Made by a program: the position numbers and the translations under genes
Notes under the pieces: model-generated
What the model saw: only the letters and a program-made list of their open reading frames with translations
Told to the model about the DNA's origin: nothing
Database searches by the model: none
Shown here: positions 8,993 through 19,200 of the stretch, one piece after another
Position numbering within the stretch: the first letter of the stretch is position 1
How the letters are laid out: each line of letters starts with the position of its first letter
Assembly (NCBI RefSeq): GCF_000948985.2
Contig: NZ_CP059733.1
Coordinates: 3,534,001-3,598,000, forward strand
DNA length: 64,000 bases
Direction: 5' to 3'
Source: Thalassomonas viridans
Lineage (GTDB): Bacteria; Pseudomonadota; Gammaproteobacteria; Enterobacterales; Alteromonadaceae

Positions 8993-11900
8993 ATGGACAT
9001 AGAGATCTGCAAGACCAAAAATCCCCTGGTAAGAGACGGCACCAGCCAGCAACAGCGCTGGCTCAAACAACTGCATCCGCGTTATGCCCGCATAGACGAC
9101 AAATCCCTGGCGGACCTGCTAAATTTTGCCAACCACTACAGCCGGGAACTGCAATATTTCGACAACCAGGACCAGGCCGACGGCGACTGGCACGCCTTTT
9201 TCGACTCAGATCTCGCCTGCATCATCGCCGCCGTAGCCAACAAGGACAACCAGGACTACAAAAACCTGCTATACCAGCTGAAAAGCTACTTAAACGAAGG
9301 ACATGCCCCTGAAGTCCTGCTCGCCTCAGGCGTGCTCGAAACCCTGCAGAACTTTATTTTCCAGCTCGCTTACGAGATCAATGCCTGGGTATTAAAAGCC
9401 CGGACCGAAGGCGGCTTTAAACAACACCTGCATCGGCTGCTCACCTCCGAACTGGCGCAGAGCCTGACGGAAACCGTCAGCAGCTATAATGCCCTGCAAA
9501 CCTTGCCGCCGCCAAAGGAGCAGGACGCCAATCCCCATCAACTGCCTTCGTTCAACTTTAACGCAGCGCAAGTCCATAATCAGGTTTTCTCGGCCCTCTG
9601 GCAAACGGATGCCGGTGAAAACTGGAAAACGCTAAAAAGCAGGTTTACCAGCCCCGAACCTGTGCCAACTCCCGGCGATCCCCTGAGCCAGGAGCAAAAA
9701 GCACTGGTAACAGCAAGCTCGGAGAGTCTGGCCTTAGCGGCGCAGCTGTTTTTGCAGGCGCAAAACCAGCTGATCAATGCCACCCCCGGCTACCTGTTTC
9801 ACCTGATTCACCACAACGACGACCATAAGCCCCATATCGCCCTGTTTATCGCCTTTACCCGGCTGTACAAGTTTGCCCAGATCCATATCAACTCCCTCAC
9901 GGGCAAACACCTGGATTTTTATTACCGCGACATACTCGGCTTTAAGCCGCACCCGGCGACCAAAGACAGGGTACACCTGCTGTTTGAACTGGCCAAATCC
10001 CCCAAGCACCATAAGCTGGAACAGGGCACCTTGTTTAACGCCGGTTTTGACGATGACGGCAAGCCAGTGCACTACGCCTTAAATAACGAGCTGGTGGTCA
10101 ACAAAGCCGTCATTAAAGAAGACGGCGATATCAAGTCTGTTTTTATCGACAAAAACCTGGGAATGCCGGTGTTTGGCGCTGCGGTGGCCAATTCCAGCGA
10201 CGGCAAGGGTAAAGCCTTTGCCACCCCTGAGCCAAGGTGGAAGCCCTTCGGACAAAGCCAACTTGCTGACGGCGAACTAAAAAGCCCGCAAACCAGAACC
10301 GGAGAAGCTGCAGAATTAGGGTTTGCCATCAGCTCGCCGCTGCTGGACTTACGCGAGGGAGAGCGCACCATAAATTTGAAGCTGTACGAGGCTCTACCTG
10401 ACTCCCAGGCAGCTAATACAAGTAATACGAGCAATGCAAGCTTAAGCCCCGAGCTGGTCAAGGTAAACCTAAGCGGCGAGAAGGAATGGCTTGAGGCCAG
10501 GGTCACCTCCTTTAGGCAGCAAAGCGGTTACCTTGAGCTGATCGTCAAATTATCCCTGGATCAGGCTGCGGTAACCCCCTTTGATCCTAAAGTGCTCACA
10601 GGCAGAGACTACCAGAGCCGCTTTCCCGTGATGCAGGTCATACTGCACCATACTCATGAGAAACCGGAAAGCCCTCAGCAAAATCAGCAAAGCCAACAGC
10701 AAGGCAGTGACCGGCAAGCGGCTGAGTTGGCCAGGAAAAAAACCTACGCCTACCAGGCCCTTAAAGACATGCAAGTCACAGGCTTGGTACTAGATGTCGA
10801 AGTAACCGGGGTGAAAAACCTGATAGTGCAAAGCGATCTCGGCGTGCTCGACGGCAATAAGCCCTTTTTGCCTTTCGGCCCCAAACCGGTATTGGCAGGC
10901 GCATTTTATATCGGCTGCGACGAAGCCTTTCGAAAACCCGTCACGTCCGTCTCGTTAAGCGCCAGCTGGCAGGGAGCACCTGCAAGCTTTACCGAGCACT
11001 ACAAGGCCTATTATGACGATATCCTGCCCGCCGAGCCGCCCAGGGATCCGCCTGCTGACCAAACCACAGTAGTCATCACCGAGGCCATAGAGCCACAAGC
11101 CAGAATCAATGAAGACAACATTAAAGCCAGCATCAGCGTATTGAACAATTACGCCTGGGAAGAAAAACAATCTGAGCTGGTATTATTTAATAAGACACTA
11201 ACAGACGACAGCGGGCAAACCTTGGACTTGCCCCAATATAACCTGAGCCTGCAAATGGCGGCAGATCCGGGCAGCAACCAGGTGCTGATGCCGCAGGCGG
11301 CAAACCTGGATAAACTCACCGGCTTTAATAACAGCCTGGCGCAAGGCTTTATCAGGTTATCCCTTAAAGCCCCGCTTGATGTCCTCGGCCACAAACGTTA
11401 TTCCCGGGTCTATTCCAAACGCGTGATCCAGCAGATTAATCACCCGGACCTGACCCTGATCCCCAACGAGCCCTACACGCCGATGCTGCAGGACATCAGC
11501 CTTAACTATCAGGCAAAAACCTCCGCCGCGGTCAGCCAGCTTGGGGCAGAAACCCAGCTGAATTTCTACCACATATACCCCTTTGGCAGCGCTCTGGCTA
11601 TGCCGGAAACCGCAGCAGACACAACAGCCGAAACGGAAACCGGCACAGAGACAGCGGCAAGCCTAATGCCGCTTATGCCCAGGTTTGTCACCCGGGAGGA
11701 CGGCCAGTTAAAACAAAACCGCGGCGAAATGTATATCGGCCTGTCCGATACCAGCGTACCGCAACTGGTCACCCTGTTTTTCCAGGTGGCCGAAGGCAGC
11801 GCCGATCCCAGGTTCAATAAGGAAACCATTCACTGGTCGGTATTAATAAACAATCAATGGCAGCCATTAACCGCTAAAGAAGTGGTCACAGACAGCACCA

Positions 11901-12928
11901 ACGCCTTTAATACCTCGGGCATAGTGGCCATCACCTTGCCCGGCGAAGCAAGCAGCAACAATACCCTGCTGCCGCCGGGAAAAATCTGGCTCAGGGCCGC
12001 GGTATTGGAACAGCCCACGGCGGTTTGCGATCTGATCACCGTCAGCACCCAGGCCGGTGAAGCCTCGTTCAGCGACAACAACAACCATCAGGAGTTTTTA
12101 GCCAGCCCCTTACCCGCCGACACCATCAGCAAACTTAAGGTCAAACAGTCCGCCATCAAAGGCATCAGCCAGCCCTATGCCGGTGTTGAAGGCAAGGCCG
12201 GGGAAAACGACACCCGCTTCAATATCCGGGTTTCCCAGCGGTTAAGACACAAAGACAGGGCCATCACCCTCTGGGATTATGAGCACCTGGTACTGCAGGC
12301 ATTTGACGATATCTACAAGGTAAAATGCATCAACCACAGTACCTACCTATACCCGAAAGACAGCGAAACCTTATTAACATCGGAGTTTGCCCCGGGTTAT
12401 GTCACTGTCGTGGTCATTGCCGACCTGAGCAACAAAAACGCCATAGATCCGCTTGAGCCCAGGGCCAGCCTGGATAAGTTGGATAAAATCAAAAGCTTTC
12501 TACAGCAGCGCATGACGCCCTGGGCCGCAGAAAAGTTGCGCGTGCTTAACCCCACGTATGAGGCGATACAGCTGGAATTTAATGTCACTTTCCACAGCGG
12601 TTTCGATCCCGGCCTGTATACGGAAACCCTCAACCGGGACCTGATGGAGTTCTTATCTCCCTGGGCGTTCGGCGCCAAGCAGCACACGCAAATCCATTTC
12701 GGCGGCAAGATACACAGATCTGTGTTGGTGAACTTCATTGAACAAAGGGAATATGTCGATTACCTGACCGAGGTAAAAATGCACCAGCACCTGGAACCGC
12801 CTCCGGGTACGCCGGCAGAAGCTGCTACCAGTTACTACGATATCGAAGAAGCAACTCCGGGCAGCGCCCGCTCTATTTTCGTCTCCCATAAAAAACACCT
12901 GATCACGGCGGGAGGAAGCTGTAAATGA
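8993..12928 (+). CDS. Baseplate J-like wedge protein (Afp11-like), 1311 aa
   Basis: A giant baseplate protein whose last ~230 residues carry the gp6/baseplate J-type core (RFNIRVSQRLRHKDRAITLWDYE, then LVLQAFDDIYKVKCINH and a late HFGGKIHRSVLVNFIE). The first ~1,000 residues are long and variable, with a Gln/Ser-rich linker near 560-580 and several beta-sandwich-like stretches. Afp11/Pvc11 proteins form the wedges linking hub to sheath. The stop overlaps the next gene by four bases. The length is within the range of large eCIS Afp11 homologues, and I see no frameshift. Confidence 0.88.
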   Translation: MDIEICKTKNPLVRDGTSQQQRWLKQLHPRYARIDDKSLADLLNFANHYSRELQYFDNQDQADGDWHAFFDSDLACIIAAVANKDNQDYKNLLYQLKSYLNEGHAPEVLLASGVLETLQNFIFQLAYEINAWVLKARTEGGFKQHLHRLLTSELAQSLTETVSSYNALQTLPPPKEQDANPHQLPSFNFNAAQVHNQVFSALWQTDAGENWKTLKSRFTSPEPVPTPGDPLSQEQKALVTASSESLALAAQLFLQAQNQLINATPGYLFHLIHHNDDHKPHIALFIAFTRLYKFAQIHINSLTGKHLDFYYRDILGFKPHPATKDRVHLLFELAKSPKHHKLEQGTLFNAGFDDDGKPVHYALNNELVVNKAVIKEDGDIKSVFIDKNLGMPVFGAAVANSSDGKGKAFATPEPRWKPFGQSQLADGELKSPQTRTGEAAELGFAISSPLLDLREGERTINLKLYEALPDSQAANTSNTSNASLSPELVKVNLSGEKEWLEARVTSFRQQSGYLELIVKLSLDQAAVTPFDPKVLTGRDYQSRFPVMQVILHHTHEKPESPQQNQQSQQQGSDRQAAELARKKTYAYQALKDMQVTGLVLDVEVTGVKNLIVQSDLGVLDGNKPFLPFGPKPVLAGAFYIGCDEAFRKPVTSVSLSASWQGAPASFTEHYKAYYDDILPAEPPRDPPADQTTVVITEAIEPQARINEDNIKASISVLNNYAWEEKQSELVLFNKTLTDDSGQTLDLPQYNLSLQMAADPGSNQVLMPQAANLDKLTGFNNSLAQGFIRLSLKAPLDVLGHKRYSRVYSKRVIQQINHPDLTLIPNEPYTPMLQDISLNYQAKTSAAVSQLGAETQLNFYHIYPFGSALAMPETAADTTAETETGTETAASLMPLMPRFVTREDGQLKQNRGEMYIGLSDTSVPQLVTLFFQVAEGSADPRFNKETIHWSVLINNQWQPLTAKEVVTDSTNAFNTSGIVAITLPGEASSNNTLLPPGKIWLRAAVLEQPTAVCDLITVSTQAGEASFSDNNNHQEFLASPLPADTISKLKVKQSAIKGISQPYAGVEGKAGENDTRFNIRVSQRLRHKDRAITLWDYEHLVLQAFDDIYKVKCINHSTYLYPKDSETLLTSEFAPGYVTVVVIADLSNKNAIDPLEPRASLDKLDKIKSFLQQRMTPWAAEKLRVLNPTYEAIQLEFNVTFHSGFDPGLYTETLNRDLMEFLSPWAFGAKQHTQIHFGGKIHRSVLVNFIEQREYVDYLTEVKMHQHLEPPPGTPAEAATSYYDIEEATPGSARSIFVSHKKHLITAGGSCK

Positions 12929-15900
12929 CCATAGACGCCAGCATAGACAAGTTCCCGGAATTCTGCGCCAGCAAGGACTACGCATTTTTGCGCAGCAAAG
13001 GGATAGGCTATATCCAGGCGTTGGCGGCCAGCCAGTGGACAGATCACAACATCCATGATCCCGGCATCACCTTGCTGGAAATGCTCTGTTATGCCATCAC
13101 AGATCTCGGTTATAAAACCGACTACGCCATCGAAGACATACTGGCGGAGCGCTCCGTTATTGCTGAGAAGTTAAATTCAGCCCCGGCAAACGAAGCACAA
13201 ACCTCAAGCAGCTTTTTCACCCCGAGAGAAATACTGCCCTGCAAGGCACTGACCCTGAATGACTGGCGCAAAGTTATTATCGACGTCCCCCTGATCCATA
13301 ATGCCAGATTGCACCAGTTACGGGAGTCGACCCCGGCGATTTACCGCGATTATGAGGCCTCCAAACTTGGCTATGCCCCGCCTCCCGGCAGCACAGACCA
13401 AGAGAAAAAAGCCGCCCGGTTAAATATCCAGGGCCTGTACGAGGTCAAGCTTGAATTTGAAAACCACGGCCCCCTGGGAGATCTCAACTGCTGGGTCTAT
13501 CAATTCCAGTTGCCTCCCAGTAACCTAAAAACCCTGACCCTGCATTTTGACCCCATCTGGCCGGTATTTTTCGAAAACCAGCTGAATGCCGATGACTTTG
13601 AACACCTGTATTTCGACGAGTTAACCTCAATCCCGGACACGGCGGTTTACCTTAGCCGCTTTACCTTAAGCGGCAATGGCCTGGACATCCCATTTGAAGT
13701 ACATATCGAATCCCCGCTGGAAAAAACGCAGGAAAACAAGCAGTTCATCGAACCCAGGTTGCTGGACCGCCTCGATGACATCCGCGCCTTTTTAAAGGCC
13801 CGCATCGCCCTGTGCAGCAAAACCGCACAAAAGGTAAAACAACGCCTGCACCTGCAACGCACCCTGTGCGAAGATTTTGTCCGCTTCAGCACCAGCGAAA
13901 TTGAAGAAATCGGCATCTGCAGCGATATCGAAATCAGGCCGGATGCCGACATTCACCAGGTGCTCACCCATATCTATTATGTGCTGGAAAACTTCCTCAC
14001 CCCAAAGGTCACCTTTTATTCGCTGGAAGAAATGCAGCAGATGGATATCCCCCTCGACCGCATTTTTAACGGCCCCATGCTGCAACACGGCTTTATCAAA
14101 GACAATGACTTGCAACGCTGCGAGCATAAAACCCAAATTCATATCTCAGATATCATCCGCGAACTGATGGCCATAGACGGCATTATCGCCATCAGAAAAT
14201 TACAGTTAAGCAAGTTTTTCCGCGGCCTGCTGCTAAACGACGGCGAACACTGGTGCCTGCCGATAACCGAAAACCGCGGCATCAGCTTCAATGCCGGGAA
14301 ATCAAAAATCATGCTTTACAAGGGCCTGATCCCCTATCACGGAGACGGGGCGGAAACCCAGGCGCTGCTGGAAGATTTACGGGCCCTCAATGCAAGATCC
14401 CGGCTGCAGGCCAAGCCATACGATGTAACTATTCCCGTGGGACAAGATCAGCAACTGGCAACTTACCATTCCATCCAGGACAGTTTTTCCCTGGTTTACG
14501 GCATAGGCAAAGAGGGCCTGCCCCCCTCGGCAACCAAGCAGCGCCATGCCCAAGCCAAACAATTAAAAGGCTTTTTAACCCTGATGGACCAGATCCTGGC
14601 CAACTATTGCGCCCAGCTGGCCAACCTGAAACACCTGTTCAGCTTAAATAACGAGATTAAACGCAGCTATTTTTCCCAGCTGCTGTTTTCATTGCCTGCC
14701 ACCTACAAAGTCACCCAAACGACGCTGGACACCTTAGCCGACAACGGCTTAAGCCAGGAAAAACTTGATAAGCTTGGCTCCCTTAAAGATGCTCCCGGCC
14801 AGGAACAGGAAGACTTTACCGACAAGGTACAGGGATTGCCCGGTGAGGATTTCACCGAACAGGAATTCGGCCAGCTGCTGGATTTGTGCAAAATCCCGGA
14901 AATCAAGGTGCCCAACCTGCCAAACGGCGCCAGCTTAGTGCGCGACTTTGTTAAGCAGCACCAGGAGGACAAAACCCTGAACTGGAATGTCCCCGCCAGT
15001 TATCAAAGCCAATGGCAGCAATATTTACTGACGGTCAAAGAACGCCACTGGCAAACACTGTGCGAGCGGGACAGCAGCCTGGAGTCGGCACAAACCTACC
15101 AGGCGCGTAAAAACCGCTTTCTCGATCACCTGCTGGCGCGTTTTGGCGAGCAGTTTACCGACTATGTCCTGCTCAGCACCCAACTGGACGGCGCCAAGGC
15201 CGCAGATGACATCATCCGCGACAAAATCGCCTTTTTAAAGGAAATCCCGGTATTAAGCGCAGACCGGGGCCAGGGATTCAATTACTTCAAAGAACCTGCG
15301 GGAGATAACGTCAGCGGCCTGGAAAAACGCGCTTCTCGCCTGGCCGGTATAGACGACTGGCAACGGAAAAGTCTGTTGCCAGATTATGAAAAAATCTTCG
15401 ATACCTACCCGGAAATCGACGAGGACGATATCGAAGAAACCCGTTTCCATCTGCAGGACCCCAATCCGGCCCCCGGAGAGGACGCCTGTATTTTATTCCA
15501 CAGCACCAAACACTATACCGATCTCGACTCGCTGGAGCAGGCGATGGCGTCCGCCTTATACAGCGGGCTGGAGCAGAAAAACTATAAAATAGAACTCAAT
15601 GTCCATCAGGAATACTTTTTCTGCCTGCTGGATCAGGACCAGGATATTATCGGCGTCCATAAAAAATATTACCGCCACCGCTTCCAGGTTGAACAGGTCA
15701 TAGACTACACCATAGAGGTGCTGAAAAAGAAAGAAGCGGTATTCGAGGGTTTCCACCTGGTCGAACACAGTCTGCTCAGACCCTTTACCCCAGCCCCCCC
15801 CTCCGGCCTGCCTCATCCTGACTGCCCGGAGGATATCATAAAGCTGTTTAAAGTTTCCCTGGATGAAGACTGCTCCCCCGGCTATCAGGATCCCTATTCA

Positions 15901-16281
15901 TTCAGGGTCACCGCCGTGGTGCCCTGCTGGCTCAGGCGTTTTGCCAGCCTGGACTTCAGGCGTTTCTTCGAAGAGACCCTGCGCAAGGAAACTCCGGCCC
16001 ATATCCATATCAAGATCTGCTGGGTTGACCAGGACACTATGGCATCATTTGAACCGGCGTTTTTTAACTGGCTGGAGCACAAACGCCAGGGCATTTTCAG
16101 CCACGGCGATTTGTTTTGCCAGAACCATGATTTGATCAGCGCGCAAAACCGGTTGATCGCCGAAATGGAAAAACTCAACAGTCATTATCCGCAAAGCCAC
16201 CTGTTTAAGTGCAACGCGGATGATACTCACCGGCCTGTGATTTTGAACCACTCCCAATTAGGTGCAGATAAAGGAAAATAA
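12925..16281 (+). CDS. Baseplate protein (Afp12-like), 1118 aa
   Basis: The product is a second large baseplate component of the Afp12/Pvc12 type. Its N-terminus contains the family motif HNIHDPGITLLEMLCYAITDLGY (about 41-63), which recurs in gp7/gp47-like baseplate proteins. The rest is soluble, mixed alpha/beta, with a basic C-terminal region including VTAVVPCWLRRFASLDFRRFFEETLR. It is translationally coupled to the Afp11-like gene, and its stop abuts the following giant gene, whose ATG is two bases later. Such proteins contact sheath, wedges and fibres at the rim of the baseplate. Confidence 0.85.
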   Translation: MTIDASIDKFPEFCASKDYAFLRSKGIGYIQALAASQWTDHNIHDPGITLLEMLCYAITDLGYKTDYAIEDILAERSVIAEKLNSAPANEAQTSSSFFTPREILPCKALTLNDWRKVIIDVPLIHNARLHQLRESTPAIYRDYEASKLGYAPPPGSTDQEKKAARLNIQGLYEVKLEFENHGPLGDLNCWVYQFQLPPSNLKTLTLHFDPIWPVFFENQLNADDFEHLYFDELTSIPDTAVYLSRFTLSGNGLDIPFEVHIESPLEKTQENKQFIEPRLLDRLDDIRAFLKARIALCSKTAQKVKQRLHLQRTLCEDFVRFSTSEIEEIGICSDIEIRPDADIHQVLTHIYYVLENFLTPKVTFYSLEEMQQMDIPLDRIFNGPMLQHGFIKDNDLQRCEHKTQIHISDIIRELMAIDGIIAIRKLQLSKFFRGLLLNDGEHWCLPITENRGISFNAGKSKIMLYKGLIPYHGDGAETQALLEDLRALNARSRLQAKPYDVTIPVGQDQQLATYHSIQDSFSLVYGIGKEGLPPSATKQRHAQAKQLKGFLTLMDQILANYCAQLANLKHLFSLNNEIKRSYFSQLLFSLPATYKVTQTTLDTLADNGLSQEKLDKLGSLKDAPGQEQEDFTDKVQGLPGEDFTEQEFGQLLDLCKIPEIKVPNLPNGASLVRDFVKQHQEDKTLNWNVPASYQSQWQQYLLTVKERHWQTLCERDSSLESAQTYQARKNRFLDHLLARFGEQFTDYVLLSTQLDGAKAADDIIRDKIAFLKEIPVLSADRGQGFNYFKEPAGDNVSGLEKRASRLAGIDDWQRKSLLPDYEKIFDTYPEIDEDDIEETRFHLQDPNPAPGEDACILFHSTKHYTDLDSLEQAMASALYSGLEQKNYKIELNVHQEYFFCLLDQDQDIIGVHKKYYRHRFQVEQVIDYTIEVLKKKEAVFEGFHLVEHSLLRPFTPAPPSGLPHPDCPEDIIKLFKVSLDEDCSPGYQDPYSFRVTAVVPCWLRRFASLDFRRFFEETLRKETPAHIHIKICWVDQDTMASFEPAFFNWLEHKRQGIFSHGDLFCQNHDLISAQNRLIAEMEKLNSHYPQSHLFKCNADDTHRPVILNHSQLGADKGK

Positions 16282-16282
16282 C

Positions 16283-19200
16283 ATGGACACGTGCAACACC
16301 TATCCAAAATTTCAAGCGGACCAAGTGCTGACAGCAGATCAGTTAAATGATTTGTTTGCCTTCTTAGACTTGCAAAGCCGCTGGACCAGGAAATGCTTTG
16401 TCGGTGCCGGGATTGCCCATGGCTTCAGAATAGAAACGTCGGCGGATTTCACCACCGTCAGCCTGAGCACGGGTTACGGCCTGACCACCTTAGGGTATCT
16501 GGTCAAACACAGCGCCACCGAATACAGCCACTATAGCGCCTATACGGATCCGGTGAAATACGCTTTTTTCAACACTGCCGATGAGGGAGAAGATGAACAG
16601 CAGGCAGAGCTGTGGCACTTGTTGCCGCCCGGACAGGTTGATGTGGATAATCCCGACCACAAGGCGCTTAATAAAGACTTCTTCAAAGACAAAGTAGCCC
16701 TGGCTTACCTGGAAGTAGAAGATGAAGATCTCGACACCTGTACCGGCAGCGACTGCAATGAAAAAGGCTCGAAAATAAACCTGTGCGTCAGGATTTTGCT
16801 GATAGACAAAGACCAGCTGGACAGCCTCAAGCAAAAGAACAAATCCGCAAAAAGCGACGACCTCTACCAGATGCTGCTCAGCAAATACCAGCTGCCGTCC
16901 CTGAGAATCGGCCGGCTGCACTGGCTCGGCGACAGCAACCATCTGCTGGAGCTGGAAGATATTCTCAAATCCTACGCTTATCTGATCCAGCAAGGCCCGC
17001 TACAAGAAATTCCCAAGGCTTTCAGGCAGGCTTTTGAGGCTTATGCCCCGCTCCTTAGCGAGGACTACCAGGCCAACCCCTTTACCGACTGGCAGCCGAA
17101 GCTCTGGAACCAGCAAGCCAAGTATCCCCTGGGGATCCAATATTATTACGACCATATTAAAGATCTGATCCTCGCCTATGAAGAGTTTATTAACTATGCC
17201 TTTAAGGTCTTTTCCGCCGCTTGCCTGCCGGATAGCGGCTTTCCCAAACACCTGATGCTGGGCCAGGTTGACGTTCCCGCGTTATGTTACCCCTCCCCCT
17301 ACCGCCACTACTTCATCAATGCCACCATGCCTGAAGAACCGGTCGCGGGAGGAAAAATCAACCAGGTTAAATTCCTGTTCCAGCGCCTGGTGCTGCTGAC
17401 CCGGGCATTTAAAGTGCCGCAACCGGGGCAAAGCAAAATAAAAATTACCCCGAGCAAGGAAAAAGGCACGCCTTTAGGCAAGCGCACCCTGCCCTATTAT
17501 TACGATTTGCAGCAATATCCCCAGCTAAAAAGCTACTGGGATTTTGACCTGGCCAGCCAGTGCCGTTCGCATCAGGTATTCAGCTACCTGGATAACCTGT
17601 GCACGCCCATATGTGTCGCCCCTCTTTTTTTTGCAGAGAAGCCTTTTACCGAGCGACCTTTTGCCGAATCTCCCTTTACGGACATAGTGGATATCAGGCC
17701 CCTGAGCGATATCAAATTGGCTGAAATAAAATCTTTGGTTGACAGTAAATCCCTGGTCGATATCGAAACCCTTGCAGCACTTAAGGCTGACTTTTCAGAT
17801 ATAAAATTTACTCCGGAAACATTGACTAAAGCAAACAGCTTCAGCAAACCGGAAACCGACATCTCAGAAGCTTTTTCCCTTGGCAGCTTTATTACGCCAA
17901 TTACCGGATTTGATCCCAGGCCGTTCCCAGGCATAGACCCAAGCCCATTTCCAGGCTTTGACCCCAGGCCCTTTCCGAGCCCTGCGCCCAGTCCATTTCC
18001 AGGGCCTGTTCCCGGCCCACTGCCCGGACCCTTGCCAGGTCCAATAACCGGGCCGGATCCCAGGCCAACCCCCTTTCCGCTACCTTTGCCTCAGCCGGTA
18101 CCCAGACCTATTCCCCAACCGTTTCCCTTCCCCAGGCCAATACCTGTACCGGGACCAACACCGTCTCCGACGCCAGCTCCGACGCCTGCTCCGATTCCAA
18201 GGCCCGTCCCCAAATATCTGCTGCTCAAAACCCTGAAACATAAGTTTCCCACAGCAGATGCCTTAATCCCGCACCAGTATCCCTTGGATGTGGACCAGAA
18301 CGAGTATCCCTTTTACCGCATCGAGGGACACCTGGGAGAAAAATACACGGACGCTTTTGACCAGATCAGCCAGTGGATCAAATGTTATAACCTGCCGATC
18401 AAACTGATGGCGCTAAAAGTCGGCAGCAATTACCAGGATATTTCCGCTTCTTTGGACTGCCAGTTTGACGATATCGAGCTGGTTTATACCTCACTGGCAC
18501 AAAAACTCAGCTGCGACTACAACAAACTCAAAGAGCTGGTCGCGGGCATAGAATTCGACAGCCCAAAAGAAACCATAGAGATCAGCGACATCACAAAAGT
18601 CAAAGGCAAGTTTATCGACGGCAAAACCAACTTACCGCTGAGCCGGGTGCATTACGCCATCAAAGAGCTCAATATCCACGGCCAGACCAATAACGAAGGC
18701 GAGATGGAAATCACTAACGTACCTCCCGGTTCGTACCAGGTGGAAACCTATATCGACAATTACGGCTCTAAGTATTTCCCAATCACAGTGCAGGATAAAA
18801 AAACTTTATCCCTGGCCGACATCTCCCTGTACCAGGATGCCCTGATCGATGAAAGGCAGCTGATCTACAGCCAGCGGGTGGCCGAAAACGAAATTTTAAA
18901 CAAGGCCAAAGAATACGCCGAAAAACCCGAGCTTTACAGCAAAGCGTTCGACAGCAGATTCACCGCCAGCCCCGAGCAGCCCAAGGTCAGCCCGGACTTT
19001 CAATTTAAGGGGGATGTTTTTAAAACACCGGGTTATGAGCTGATCTATGACCCGTCAATTTTCTCCAGCCGCAATATCAGCCTGGAGCTCTCGCAGCCGG
19101 AAATAGCAGAAAAGTCGTCTTTCTTTGAAAAAGTAGCGCTTGAAAAAACTCAACCGGAAAAAGTCTTGTTCAGCAAACAGGATTTCAGGATCAACACGGC

